A stretch of 64,000 nt of DNA. It comes from Odobenus rosmarus divergens (lineage: Eukaryota > Chordata > Mammalia > Carnivora > Odobenidae). The notes under the pieces are model-generated. The model saw nothing but the letters and a program-made list of their open reading frames with translations, was not told where the DNA came from and ran no database searches. Location: the NCBI RefSeq assembly GCF_000321225.1, contig NW_004450286.1:3672154-3736153 (forward strand). Reading direction: 5' to 3'. Each line of letters opens with the position of its first letter. Positions within the stretch are counted from its first letter, which is position 1. Below are positions 1 to 10,960 of this stretch, one piece after another. Made by a program: the position numbers and the translations under genes.

Positions 1-154
1 GTCGATTTTCTGTTCAGAGTGTTGTTACTATTCTTATCTTCGATCTCCTGTTGAGTTCATAGGTGTTCAGAATGGTTTGATCCCTATCCAGCTGAATTCC
101 TGAGACCAGACGAAATCCAGGTCTCCTACTCCTCCGCCATCTTGCTCCGCCCCC
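1..154 (-). mobile_element. 5' end of a young LINE-1 (5' UTR tip)
   Basis: Read on the minus strand, this begins at about 154 with a G-run and then GCGGAGCAAGATGGCGGAGG, the start expected of a carnivore L1 5' UTR. It aligns by eye with the 5' end of the L1 at 59340-59475: both share the stretch around 'ggtgttcagaatggt' and 'ctatccagc' and end in a GCCATCTT-type motif. The body lies beyond the left edge. Because the 5' terminus is present, the copy is not 5'-truncated and may be full length. Its target duplication cannot be checked here. Confidence 0.88.
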
Positions 155-1239
155 TATTAAGGTTTTTATAATAAAGATTTTTAAATATATGAGAATATGG
201 AAGAAGGATGCAAGTCAGATCATTTTACTCTTACTCTATTTTAATAAGAGCAAAGGAGAGAAACTTAAGGGGTTAATTTTGATATTCTTAGGGTTTTTAT
301 CTGTAACGAGGTACTAAAGTTTTAATTATAATTGAATAAATACTTGAAAAACACAAAGCAAAGCCCAATCATAGGGTTAATATATGATTCTTATATCCCT
401 ATAAGGATAAAAACAAATTTTATTATAATCAAGTTTTAGAAGGAGCATGTTATTTGACATTTGCAGGAATAAAGAAAGTGTTGACAATTCTGTTTTGACT
501 GAACCGACTTTGGTAATTAATTCATTTCCCCAGATATTTGTCCATTTATTGTGCTATATTACAATGTTAATATTTCTCTTTACGACTGCAATTATTATAG
601 TTGTGCTCTGCGAAAAAACCTATTAAAATATGTTCTTAATTTGCGTGTTCATAATTCTATCACAAGGCCCATTTTTAAAAATAGTTTGTTCATTTATATA
701 TTTTCAATTTATTAATGGTATATAAATGATTTCCCTTTTATTGTTTGTTAGTTAATAGAAAAATATTTTAAATAGTAAAAGTCCCCAAAATTATAAGGCA
801 AACTTTTGGAATTAGGTAAGACCATATTGACCTAGGGTGCCTTTTGTAAATTTCTGAACTGCTACATTTATGTGCTCCGATTATCAGTCAAGAGATATTT
901 GATATCTTTATTCATATAAATATTGTTTGTCAATGTTTATGCTAATTGATTTTTATTCTTATTTAGATATAATGCAATAAGTGATTGGCTTCTGTCTTCC
1001 AGCCCTTGTTTCTAAGGGAGATGTGGGGGGAAGGGGAGGTTTGGTGGGGAGACTTTCCCTGTAGGAGCAGGGAGATGAAAGGTGGACCCTGAGCCTAGTC
1101 TCCCAGGAACAGCGTAACAGAACTAGAGCCAACTAACTGAGGTTTTCTGTGATCATCACTGCTTTTCTGCAAGTCTAGCCAGCCCCAGGACTCACAAATC
1201 ATTGTCATGTGTACTGAAGTCTGGAGAGGACAGCTGTCG
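155..1239. other. Unassigned AT-rich sequence
   Basis: No repeat, exon or promoter recognised. The segment 1000-1239 is clearly richer in GC than its surroundings and contains G-runs near 1025-1050. I cannot name it. Confidence 0.5.
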
Positions 1240-1365
1240 GTAGGTGGTGCCAGACTACAGCCAGGCATGGGTGGATTTGAATCCCTCAGACCCCCAGTTC
1301 ATTGGCAAGTTTTGCCCTTCTTTGACTGATTTAGAAATAACAAGACCCTGTATCTAACAGGGTTG
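1240..1365 (+). repeat. Possible MIR SINE fragment
   Basis: The order 'gccaga...tggatttgaatcc...' followed by a tail with 'gattta...aataacaa...aacagggttga' resembles the middle and end of MIR. Matches are short and the copy is old, so this is a weak call. Confidence 0.3.
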
Positions 1366-2373
1366 AATATTTTTGGATCCTACTTATTTTGTTTACTCTG
1401 TGTAAAAACAGTATTTATATGAGAAAAATATCTACAAGCACCATAAAAATTGAGAGGAAAAAGAATCGAGAAAGCAGTGGAATTTCTCAGCAGTAATATG
1501 AGTTTTTTAAATTTTCATAAAGCAAAGGAGCCAAAATTTAATACATTTGTTTGAGTAAGGCCAGGATACTATCCAGTGGTATCAAACAATATGATATATT
1601 TAATCACAATCCTGTAGTTTTTAATACTTCTTGTCTTTGGCATATTATTACCTCCAGGAATATTCTGGAATATAGAAACTTATTTGGGGCTTTGGATTCA
1701 GAGTGGATTTCTAGAGCAGTTGTGTATTAAACAGATTTCCTCACTCTTGGGGGTGGGGCCTCATGGAGGAATTGTCTAGCTATACGGTGTGTGCCTAATT
1801 ACTCCTATTTCATTTTGGCTTTGCTTGCAGTAAAATGAGTGGATCTTTTAGGCATCCTCCAAAAGATAGCTGGTACCTACAGAGAGTCAAGTAAAATAGG
1901 ACTCAGCTGTGACCATTAGTGATCTACAATAATTTTCTTATAGTTTATGAAGTAAAAGCACCTGGTTTCCATCCATTTATCTTAGATAATGAAAAAATTT
2001 ATTACCCTGCACTAAGTGAAAGTGATAAGAAATGAGTACTCTATTTCAAAATCAAATTGACAGTTTTAATAACTTAGAGAATCTAGAAAAAAATGCAGAG
2101 TTTTTTTCCTGTACAGTGAAATTTTCAGCCTGGTGTATCATGAATGTGCTAACTGGTTAGCTAATGAAATTGTGTCTTTGTTTCAAGACTTTCTTGTAAC
2201 TTTCTACTATTATAAAATCACACTAATTCCTGCTTTAATTATATATATTCCCTATATAGTTTATGGGGAATTGTTAACATGTTACATTTAGAAGTCAGAG
2301 ACTGATTTTCCTAGATGAACTTGTATACTTTTCTTACACATGGAAGTGATTTTAAGGAGGTATCATGAAACTT
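1366..2373. other. Unassigned sequence
   Basis: AT-rich sequence with no open frame above about 60 codons and no repeat I can name. Confidence 0.5.
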
Positions 2374-2561
2374 GCTAATTCAAGTGTAGTTTGTGGACTA
2401 CATCAGCAGCATTGACATCACTTGGGAGCTTGTTAGAAATGCAGAATCTCAAGTTCCATCCCAGACCTACTGAATCAGACACTGGAGATGTAGCTCTGCA
2501 ATATGTGCTTTATCAAGCCCTTCAGATGATTCTAATGCATGTGAAAGTGTGAGAAACACTG
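2374..2561 (+). mobile_element. MER5A (hAT-Charlie non-autonomous DNA transposon)
   Basis: The sequence follows the MER5A consensus over nearly its full length. Recognisable pieces in order are 'catcacttgggagcttgttag', 'aaatgcagaatctcaag', 'cccagacctactgaatcag' and 'gatgattctaatgca', closing with 'gagaaacactg', the inverted-repeat end. It encodes nothing; such copies were mobilised in trans by Charlie transposases early in placental evolution. Confidence 0.9.
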
Positions 2562-3100
2562 CTTGAAGGGAGATGTATCTTTCCTTGCACCTTCCACCTG
2601 CTAACACTGATATTCTTCCCAGGAATATTGCTGCTGTGACCGGCAAACTTTAATCTTTAGTTAGAAAGTGTAGTATTCTTTTTCCTTATATGTGTGCCTA
2701 TAACAATTCCCCAGTGTTATCAGAATAGTAAAATACAGAAATTTGCATTAGGTTGGAAATCTTGCAATGAGAAAAGCAGAGAGAGCACCTTAAGTGATAG
2801 CTGATGATTATGGTGATTTTTCCCTCCCTCAGGAGTAATTCACATTTTACCCTGTGCCTGGTGAGGAAGTTTTGACTCTAGCCACAGTTGCTTTTAGCTA
2901 GTTATACAGCAGGTGGTTTTTTGATCTTGAAAAAAATGGAGAAAATTCCAATTATTGTTAGAATAATAATAATAAGCTTTTGGACAACTGGAATCATATT
3001 TCAGGTGTTCAGGTGGAAGGAAATCAGGGGAGAAGAGGAGATAGAGAAAGCCATTCGGCGAAAGTGCTTTTTCTTATGGCAAAAATGACAACAGTATGTA
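2562..3100. other. Unassigned sequence
   Basis: Nothing nameable. A 66-codon open frame at 2888-3088 shows no domain and an AT-driven composition, so it is not called as a gene. Confidence 0.5.
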
Positions 3101-3116
3101 CACTCTTGGCTTTTTA

Positions 3117-3517
3117 TTTATTTAAAAAAAATTTTTAAATTTAAATTTCAGTTAATATACAGTGCAGTATTGGTTTTTGGAGTAGAATTCAGTGATTCAT
3201 CACTTTATACAGTACCCAATGCTCATCACAAGTGCCCTCCTTAATGCTCATCAGCCATCTAGCCCATCCCCCACCCACCTCCCTCCATCAACCCTCAGTT
3301 TGTTCAAGAGTCTCTTATGGTTTATTTTCTTCTCACCTTTTTTTCTTTTTCCCTTTCCCATATGTTCATCTGTTTTCTTTCTTAAATTTCACATGAGTGA
3401 GATATTATGGTATTTGTCTTTCTCTGACTGATTTTGCTTAGTATAATACACTAGCTCCATCCATGTCATTGCAAATGGCAAGATTTCATTCTTTTTGGTG
3501 GATGAGTAATATTCCAT

Positions 3518-3552
<35 letters not shown>

Positions 3553-3847
3553 ATAGAGTAATAGATATATACGTATGTATATATACACACACACACCACA
3601 TTTTCATTATCTATTCATCAGTTGATGGACATTTGAGTTCTCTCCATAGTTTGACTATTGTTGATAATGCTGCTAGAAACATCAGGGTGCATGTACCCTT
3701 TCAAATCTATATTTTTTTATCCTTTGGGTAAATACCTAGTAGTGCAATTCCTGGGTTGTAGGGTAGTTCTATTTTTAACTTTTTGAGAAACCTCCATACT
3801 ATTCTCCATAGTGGCTGCAGTGGTTTGCTTTCCCATCAATAGTGCAT
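3117..3847 (-). mobile_element. 5'-truncated LINE-1 (3' UTR and ORF2 end)
   Basis: The A-rich tail lies on the left (3117-3160, T/A-rich on plus), then 3' UTR sequence of the type 'cagtacccaatgctcatcac'. Next comes the ORF2 C-terminal region, with 'gagtaatattccatta', 'tttgggtaaatacctagtag' and 'ctccatagtggctgcag' read on plus. A target duplication flanks it: 'cactcttggctttttа'-type sequence at 3101-3116 and 'cactcttggattttta' at 3848-3863, one mismatch in 16. The copy is a typical target-primed, 5'-truncated insertion with no coding capacity. Confidence 0.92.
3519..3600. repeat. Compound AT/GT/AC microsatellite inside the L1
   Basis: An (AT)n run at 3519-3530 passes into an uninterrupted (GT)11 at 3531-3552, then a mixed purine-pyrimidine stretch, then (AC)n at about 3584-3597. 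It sits where the older L1 sequence had the AT-rich 'attccattatatat' motif and probably grew from it. The open frames overlapping it are low-complexity artefacts. Confidence 0.9.
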
Positions 3848-3863
3848 CACTCTTGGATTTTTA

Positions 3864-4854
3864 ATATCCACGTTATAAAACAAAAACTCTGTTAGGCACC
3901 CCAGTTGTTTTCTCCTATTTATTACCTCCGCAGTGGTAATTTCTTTATGCATCAGTTAGATTACAAAGGAATTAATCATTACAGTCCAGAGCAGGATTTT
4001 TTTCCAATTCCTAAAATCTACTTTTCATTTTGTAAATGGAGTTTTCTTCTTTTAAAAAGATCTCTTTTCTAAATTCTAGCCAGTAAGCCAGATGAATTGC
4101 TAGAATAAACTTTTACCTTCTTCTTTTGGTCTCCCTCCCCACAAAACTAGCTACGTAGGGCTTCCTTTTAAATAAATTTTGAAGTGTATTATTGTTTCCA
4201 TTTTAAAGATCTTAATACAGGATTTTATTACTTATAATGAATCTAAATTTCCTAATGTGCTTCCTTTCCTTTAGAGATATTTTCACACCTACTCTATCTA
4301 GAAAAAGCAAGTTTTAGACAATGCTTATAATTTAAGGGAACAAACAAATACTTAAATTTCCAAATAGGTTCAACCACTCTTCCAAGTTATCACTTTCTTG
4401 ACACATTCTTTGTGAGATAAGACAAAGTGTTTCAAGTAGTTCAGATAACTGAATTGTTGCAAGTTGCTATTGCCGTAACAGAAGTTTTAGAATGGTCTTT
4501 TCTGTGGCCTTGACAGCTCGATTAAATAACAGAGGCTTGACAGACCTCACTGATATTGGAAAACAATAAAACCAATATATCCAGCAGCTGGAACATTAAA
4601 TTAAAAACCCATCATGTTATCTTTGGTGGCTGTTCATTTGCTGGTTAAGAATCCCTTGGCATTTCTTTGAAACAGTATCTGATAACTCTGCTCTCTAGAC
4701 TAACATTAATTTTCCTTTTCTTACTTTTTTAATAGCCAAACTGATGGCACAGTACTTTTAAATTTCTACTTGGTTACCTGTAAATGTTTTTCAATTTCTG
4801 AAATAAGAAAAGTGCTTTTTCGGAAACATATATGCAGTACTTAAACGTTAATAG
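3864..4854. other. Unassigned sequence
   Basis: No repeat family or exon recognised between the L1 and the following SINE. Confidence 0.5.
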
Positions 4855-4870
4855 AGAGATTTTACATCTT

Positions 4871-5058
4871 TTTTTTTTTTAAAGATTTTATTTATTTGAG
4901 AGAGCGTGAGCACATGAATGGGGGAGGGGCAGAGGGAGAAGGAGAAGCACACTCCCCATTGAGTAGGGAGCCCAAAGCAGGGCTTGATCCCAGGACCCAG
5001 AGATCATGACCTGAGCTGAGGGCAGACTCTTAACCGACTGAGCCACCCAGGTGCCCCA
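4871..5058 (-). mobile_element. CAN-SINE
   Basis: On minus it reads from the tRNA-related head (complement of 'gagccacccaggtgcccc' at the right) to the CT-rich body and an A-tail. The 'agattttatttattt' motif on plus is the complement of the AAATAAATAAAATCT tail. An exact 16-base target duplication, AGAGATTTTACATCTT, lies at 4855-4870 and 5059-5074, so the insertion is fairly recent. Confidence 0.97.
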
Positions 5059-5269
5059 AGAGATTTTACATCTTAATGTTAATCAGTGAGTAGACAGATC
5101 TAAGAAATGTATAAGTACTATTATATTATGCATTTTCAAATTGGTCTAAATAAAATCAGGCTAGAATATTCTCTTTTATAAGCAGAGAAATCCCACAGTT
5201 GTTTCTACCATGTTAACTCACTCCTTGAGGTTGAGTCAGCTTCTTCAGTTAAATCATCTCCTTTGCTCC

Positions 5270-5620
5270 CAGGGTCTTCTCTTTTTCAGTCAGTTTTCCA
5301 TGCTGCTACCATGGTTATCATCTAAACATATTGTTTAATTTCTCTGCTTTGAAAGTGTTGTTGGTTCCCCATTGCTAGCAGGATAAAGTCATAATAATCT
5401 TGTAATCATAGGATGCAATCTCTTCACAGGTTAGTCCTAATCTTCCAACATCATTTTCTGTTTCTACTCACTTCTCTGTTCTAACCACATGCAACTTCTT
5501 TGTGGTCTCCGAACAGTCCTTGTCCCAGAACATCCATGTGTTTGTTTCATGCTTTATGACCTTTGACTAAACTCTATTCCTTAGGGGCCTGTGACACCCC
5601 CATAACAGCATGTAATTAAC
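5270..5620 (+). mobile_element. LINE-2 fragment (3' ORF region)
   Basis: The order 'ccattgctagcaggataaagtc', 'ctcttcacaggttagtcctaa', 'ctaaccacatgcaact' and 'tttcatgctttatgacctttg' follows the well-known L2 segment that runs through 'taca-ggataaagtcc', 'ccagccacac' and 'cctttgcac'. Divergence is high, as expected of L2, which died out before the placental radiation. Confidence 0.65.
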
Positions 5621-6367
5621 AGGTTGATCCTGGTTCTTACTAAGCCAAGGTGTGGCGTCTTAAAGGCCATTTCTAGAAACATGATGTCTCTTGGCAACAT
5701 GGGAGAATGTATAATGTCCATAAATCTCCTGCCTAAAATCCTTTCATTTAGAAATTGTGTTTAGTTGTGCTTTGTATAAAAGAGTAGGCAACAACTTTCT
5801 CCTCAGAATAGAACATGAAGTAACAGAGTTGTGATTTGAAAGCCCTGGGGGCCAATAATTTTTACTCTGCTAAAAGCAATAAGAATGCTTATAATACCTC
5901 TCTCTCTGTCCTCCTTCACCTCAGAATGGTGACTCATGGCCACAGTGACCCAGCTGTGAGTAGCAGATGACCTCTCTGTTCATTGTAGAGTGAGTGATAC
6001 CAGCTTTGGTGTTTTACTCCATTTGGGTACTTTAAGAATCTTACCTTCAGACAGAGGGTAGAGGCAAAGCAGGCAATAGATGGATATTGCTTGCTGCCAT
6101 ATTTGATAGAAAGTCAGGAAGACAAGTCCTCAATAGCTAGACCCTGCTCCTGTAGTTTTTTTCTCATCTAAAAGAATCACAGAACAGCATTGGCCAAAGA
6201 GAAGAAGTATTCTAGTTTTGAAGAACCAAGAATATACTCTATTCCCTTTGTATGGAATTAATAATTCTCTTTTCTGCCTGATCATCGAAACCCTTTGAAG
6301 TTTCCTGATTTTTCTTCTCTACCAGGGAGAGTGCCTCTCTACTGAATTGTGCTCCAGCAGCTATTTT
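5621..6367. other. Unassigned sequence
   Basis: Moderate GC, no open frame of note, no repeat recognised. Confidence 0.5.
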
Positions 6368-6383
6368 GTGTAATGCTTCTATT

Positions 6384-6551
6384 TTTTTAAGATTTATTTA
6401 TTTATTTTAGAGAGAGAGAGCATGAATAGGGGGGAGGGAGAAGGAAGGGAAGGATTCCCCGTGGAGCATGCAGCCTAGAACCCTGACATCATGACCTGAG
6501 CTGAAATCAAGAGTTAAATGCTTAACTGAATGAGCCACGCAGGCGCCTCTG
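6384..6551 (-). mobile_element. CAN-SINE, somewhat diverged
   Basis: The complement of the tRNA-like head is at 6530-6550 ('gagccacgcaggcgcc') and the tail complement at 6386-6410. The body is shortened and mutated relative to its siblings. The target duplication GTGTAATGCTTCTATT at 6368-6383 recurs at 6552-6567 with one mismatch. Confidence 0.93.
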
Positions 6552-6629
6552 GTGTAATGCTCCTATTACAGAGGTTTTATGTTATGTATGTCATTGTTAT
6601 TTTTTTTTAACATCTCCCTCACTAACCTG

Positions 6630-6715
6630 TATCTCATGTGCTTTGGTATTTCTAGTACTTAGTATGGTGCTTGGCTATAGAAGGTAGATAAGTAATATTG
6701 AGTGAATGAAGGACA
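6630..6715 (+). mobile_element. LINE-2 3' end
   Basis: The segment 'ctagtacttagtatggtgcttggc' followed by 'aagtaatattgagtgaatgaa' matches the L2 terminal motif of the form AGCACAGTGCCTGGCA...CTCAATAAATA...TGAATGAA. Confidence 0.65.
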
Positions 6716-6989
6716 TGGCACAAATGAACAAAAAGAAGTCAGGACATCTCTAAATTCTGGTATGTTGTTAAATTTTCCCTATTGCATTTTATAGATAAAA
6801 CAGAGTGACTTTTATTATATGTGATTTATGTGCTAAGTGCTTTGAGAGACATACACATATCTAAGTCCCCAATTAATTTGGAAGCGCTTCTAATCTTCTA
6901 ATATATACTTTTAAAAAGTAGTAGTAGGGACTAAATGAATTTGGGTTGAATGAAATGTTTCTTGAATATTTTCACAAGAACTGGGCAAA

Positions 6990-7150
6990 TTGGCAAGCCC
7001 ATTTATTCATTTAACAAGCATTTATCGAGCACCAACTATGGGCCAGGCTTGGTGCTTGGATAATGAAGATTAACAACACAATCTTTGTTCATGAAACTTA
7101 CAATTTAGAGTAATTATCAAAATAAATACAGAAATAATTGTTTAGAGAAT
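6990..7150 (-). mobile_element. LINE-2 3' end
   Basis: The plus strand shows 'tttattcatttaacaagcat', then 'cgagcaccaactatgggcca' and 'tcatgaaacttacaatttag', which is the complement of the L2 3' terminus and the region upstream of it. Confidence 0.75.
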
Positions 7151-7883
7151 TATATTAAGTGCTACGAAGAAAGTTATCAAATATAATGATGATTATATTT
7201 TTTCAGTCTGGGAAAGAAATAGTATTTAGAAATTGGTTGCCTCAGTATGTAAATAAAGATATTTGGAAATTGATTCAGGATACCTTAAAATCTCAGCAAA
7301 TGCTATATAACCAGAATTCTTTTGTTATCCTTAAAGGTATTAATAAATGAAGCATTGTTATAGGAACCATTTTGATAAGGGGAATGACTTATTTTCTATT
7401 GAAATTTTTTATTCATGGTATTTGTACAAGCAAAAATTTATATATATAAGCTCATGTCATCATCAAGGAGAGAATAGCCATACATTCCCAGCTCGTCAAC
7501 AGTTTCCGTGTCATAAGTGGTTTTCATTTCATCTTTAATGCTGTTTTCTTACAAATGACAAGAGTATTGAATTGGAAGCCTATTGAAGAATTTTATTATA
7601 TTTTAAAATCTATTGTTGATGAGAATTGGGGCTGAATGCTTGCTGATAAATGTTAACAGTAATGTGAGGTGTCCACAAGAAGGCATCTATTTGTCTATTC
7701 ATCTAAACATCCTCATCAGTCACACACACACTGAGGGAAAATGGGTGAAGGCGGGAGAGAGTAATAGAACACTCATTAGGGCTGACTGTGTTAATAGCCA
7801 TTTGACCTAGATTTCATAGACCTACTAATTTTTTTAGTATTTACTGATCTACCTAACTGAAACAGCATTTATGCTCTTAATAA
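7151..7883. other. Unassigned sequence
   Basis: Three short open frames of 63-65 codons (7159-7350, 7347-7538, 7613-7810) show no domain, no splice context and no compositional bias. They are most likely chance. Confidence 0.5.
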
Positions 7884-7920
7884 GGAGATCCAGAGAGATC
7901 CAGAGAGATCCAGAGAGATC
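7884..7920. repeat. Perfect 10-base tandem repeat
   Basis: The unit GAGATCCAGA is repeated head to tail about 3.7 times without error in otherwise ordinary sequence. The perfection suggests recent slippage. Confidence 0.95.
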
Positions 7921-8044
7921 TGTGTCTGAAATTCAGTCTGTATTTCAAAGGGAGGAGGATATGTGCATTCTCCATCAGTTATTATTTCTAGGCAATTCAA
8001 TTTTTGATAAAGTAGTAGTTTGTGAGAACTGAGTGTCACCAGCC

Positions 8045-8120
8045 TTCATTCATTCAGCAAATATTGATTGAGCACCCATTACGTGCCAAGTCCTGTTCTT
8101 AGCATTGCATGTATGTAGGT
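8045..8120 (-). mobile_element. LINE-2 3' end
   Basis: The plus strand 'cattcattcagcaaatattg', 'attgagcacccattacgtgcc' and 'aagtcctgttcttagcattg' is the complement of the L2 terminus. Confidence 0.8.
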
Positions 8121-8974
8121 AGGTATTCCATGGATCTGAGGGAATAATACACACCATCATCAATCATCACGGTACTGTTAATTTTTTCTCACGTGCTGCC
8201 ATTGTGTTGGCTCATTTCTTTATGTGGTATGTTTGGGGAGAAGTTTGCAATAAGACTGTAAAAAGAACATTCAAGTTCTCCTTTTGAATTTGATTTAAAA
8301 CTAAAGAACATTTTAATGTATTTTTGAATTAAACTCCATCCTGGGAATGCAGCACAAACTAGCCTTTGCTTTTCTCTGGGTTACCTCTGTTCTTAGACTG
8401 ACTTTCTCCCTGAGGTAGCAAAGAGAGCTCCCACCTCTCTTGTTTTTTATCAGCTGATGATTACCTTCTATCCTCTATGTAAGTCTCCTCAAACACAGTG
8501 ATGGGCTCTGTCTGGGTCAAGATGTTCTGATTGATTGGTCAACATAGGTCTTGTGCCCACCCCTGAGGAGAGCAAGATAGAGTAAAAATATTGACAGCCC
8601 TTATAGAATCACATGAAGTGAGGGAAGGGTAGCATGCTAATGGGGAAAAAAAGGGTGCTGTTGTTTCCTGAGAAAGGACTTAAAGATGCTGGCAGGCAAA
8701 AACAAGAGATGTCTATCACAAATAAATGTAAAACTTAATTGTTTCTGTGTCTTATCTGAAGAAACATTCTAAATATATTAAAATTAATGTATAACATTAT
8801 ATACCACTTTGCAAAATAAATTTGACCAAAGATAGTGAAATCAGGAAGTTCTAACTTATATTAGAAATTACCTCTATTTAAAAGATCGAGATCATCTTTT
8901 TGATTGAATAGGCATTTTAGAAAGAGTACTTCTCTTTTTCTCTTTGACAGATGCATTTTTGGATTTTAATTTTG
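8121..8974. other. Unassigned sequence
   Basis: No confident family. The stretch near 8505-8570 ('gattgattggtcaacatagg', 'cttgtgcccacccctgag') has the feel of an old interspersed repeat, but I cannot place it. Confidence 0.4.
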
Positions 8975-9515
8975 GTATAATTTCAAAATTATAAAAATTC
9001 ACAGGAGTAGTATAAGGAACTCTTGTTTACTCATATACATTTTACCCAGATTTTTTGTTTACATTGTGTACTATTTATTCTCTTTCTTTTTTTGAACTTT
9101 TGGAGAGTAAATTGGAGACACTATGCTCTCTTTATCCTAAATACTTTATTGCATGTTTCTAAGAACAAGGATATTATCCTGAATAACTTCAATATAGTTA
9201 TCCACATCAGGAAATTTAATAACTGATACAATACTGTTAATCTAATTTAGAGTCTACACATATTTAGATTTTGTCAGTTGTCCCAAAATTATGACTATAT
9301 TTTCATAGTCCAGGATCCAACAAGGGCCACACATTGCATTGTTTTCGTGTTTCTTTAGTCTCCTTTAATCTGAAAGAGTCTCAGCTTTTCTTTGTGTTTC
9401 TTGACCTTGTTTTTTTTTTTTTTTTTAAGGGCATAGGCTGATATTTGCAAGAATATCCTTCAATTTGGGTTTGTCTCATATTTTCATGGTTAAATTCAGG
9501 CTATGAAATTTTTTA
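8975..9515. mobile_element. Ancient LINE-1 (L1M-type), left part
   Basis: Recognisable pieces in order: 'ttacccagattttttgttta', 'cttttggagagtaaattgga', 'ctaagaacaaggatattatc', 'atcaggaaatttaataactg', 'agtccaggatccaac' and 'cctttaatctgaaagagtc', ending in 'cttcaatttgggtttgtctc'. This series is common to an old L1M/L1ME-type 3' region. The element resumes at 10865, so a younger L1 has split it. Orientation is not certain from what I can see. Confidence 0.7.
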
Positions 9516-10053
9516 GTATTTTTTAAATTGAAGTATAGTTGACATACAATGTTATATTAGTTTTAGGTGTACAACATAGTGATTCAACAACTCTGTACCG
9601 TATGGTATGCTCACAGTGTAGCTACCATCTGTCACACTGTTATAATACCATCAACTAACTATAGTTCCTATGCTGAAGCTTTCATCCCCATGACTTTTTC
9701 ATTCCATAACTGTAAACCTGTACCTCCCACTCCCCTTCACCCGTTTTGCCCATTCCCTCACCTCACTTCCCCTACCCCTTTCTCCTCTGGCAACGATCAA
9801 TTTGTTCTCTGTATTTATGGGTCTATTTCTGTTTTTGTATGTTTGTTTGTTCATTTGTTTTGCTTTTTAGATTCTGCCTATAAGTGAAATCATATGGTAT
9901 TTGTCTTTTTCAGTCTGACTAATTTCACTTAGCATAATACCCTCTAGGCCCATCCATGTTGTTGCAAATTTCAAGGCCTCATTCTTTGTTATGGCTGAAT
10001 AATATTCCATTACACACCCTCATACATACACACACAAATACACACCTTCTTTT

Positions 10054-10262
10054 TTTACAAAAATTTTGTTTTTTAAAGATTTTATTTATTTATTTGACAG
10101 AGAGAGAGATAGCGAGAGCAGGAACACAAACGGGGGAGTGGGAGAGGGAGAAGCAGGCTTCCCGTGGAGCAGGGAGCCCAATGTGGGGCTCAATTCCAGG
10201 ACTCTGGGATCATGACCTGAGCCGAAGGCAGATGCTTAACGGCTGAGTCACCCAGGTGCCCC
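10054..10262 (-). mobile_element. CAN-SINE nested in L1
   Basis: A full CAN-SINE complement from tail (about 10072) to head ('gtcacccaggtgcccc' at 10247-10262). The flanks ATACACACCTTCTTT at 10038-10052 and 10263-10277 are a perfect target duplication within the host L1. Confidence 0.95.
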
Positions 10263-10570
10263 ATACACACCTTCTTTATCCATTCAACTATCAATGAACA
10301 CTTAGGTTGCTTCCATATCTTGGCTATTGTAAATAATTCTGCAGTAAATATAGGGGTGCATATATCTTTTTGAATTCGTGTTTTCATTTTCTTTGGGTAA
10401 ATACCCAGTAGTAGAATTACTAGATTAAATGGTATTTGTATTTTTAGCTTTTTGAGGAACCTCCATACTGTTTTCCACAGTAGCTGCACCAATTTATGTT
10501 CCCACCAACAATACACAAGGGTTCCCTTTTCTCTACATCCTTGTTAACGCTTGTTATTTCTTGTCTTTTT

Positions 10571-10702
10571 TTCCCATAAGCAGTATTTTATTTATTTTTT
10601 TAATTAAAATTTTTTATTATGTTCACTTAGCCAGCATATAGAACATCATTAGTTTTCGATGTAGTGTTCAATGATTCATTGGTTGCATATAACACCCAGT
10701 GC
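10571..10702 (-). mobile_element. 132-base young LINE-1 3' end nested in L1
   Basis: The complement of a young carnivore L1 3' UTR ('aacatcattagttttcgatg', 'tagtgttcaatgattcattg', 'ataacacccagtgc') is inserted into the older L1. The host sequence 'tcttgtcttttt' is duplicated at 10559-10570 and 10703-10714 and then continues into 'gattctagccattctgacag'. The minus-strand tail has two A-rich runs separated by about 14 bases reading TACTGCTTATGGG, which do not belong to the L1. Confidence 0.92.
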
Positions 10703-10864
10703 TCTTGTCTTTTTGATTCTAGCCATTCTGACAGGTGTAAGGTGATATCTCATTGTGGTTTTGATTTGCATTTCCCTGATGATGAATGATGTTGAGCATC
10801 TTTTCACGTGTCTTTTGGCCATCCATATGTCTTTTTTGGAAAAATATCTATTCAGGTCCTCTCA

Positions 10865-10960
10865 AGCTATGAATTTTTTATAGGAATAGCACAAAAGTGA
10901 TATTGTGTCCTTCTCAGTGTGTATATATTGTTTTGTCCCAATATTAGTGATATTAATCAC
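10865..10960. mobile_element. Ancient LINE-1 (L1M-type), right part
   Basis: Continues the element at 8975-9515 after the insertion, with 'ggaatagcacaaaagtgata', 'ttgtgtccttctcagtg' and 'ttttgtcccaatattagtga'. Confidence 0.65.

Larger units (their letters stand above)
9516..10864 (-). mobile_element. LINE-1 3' fragment inserted in an older L1
   Basis: It opens on plus with 'attgaagtatagttgacata', a classic complement of an L1 3' UTR. It continues through ORF2 C-terminal sequence: 'gaataatattccatta', 'tttgggtaaatacccagtag', 'tgacaggtgtaaggtgatat' and 'tttgatttgcatttccctga'. The flanks 'ggctatgaaatttttta' (9499-9515) and 'agctatgaatttttta' (10865-10880) look like a diverged target duplication. 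It is itself interrupted by a SINE (10054-10262) and by an L1 scrap (10571-10702). The open frames at 9567-9887 and 9956-10246 are inside it and are not genes. Confidence 0.9.

Noticed and set aside
3389..3731. Frames with His-Thr and Cys-Val repeats
   Set aside because: They are direct translations of a GT/AC microsatellite inside an L1 fragment.
7884..7920. CRISPR-like direct repeats
   Set aside because: Ten-base units without spacers, in a mammalian genome; this is a simple tandem repeat.
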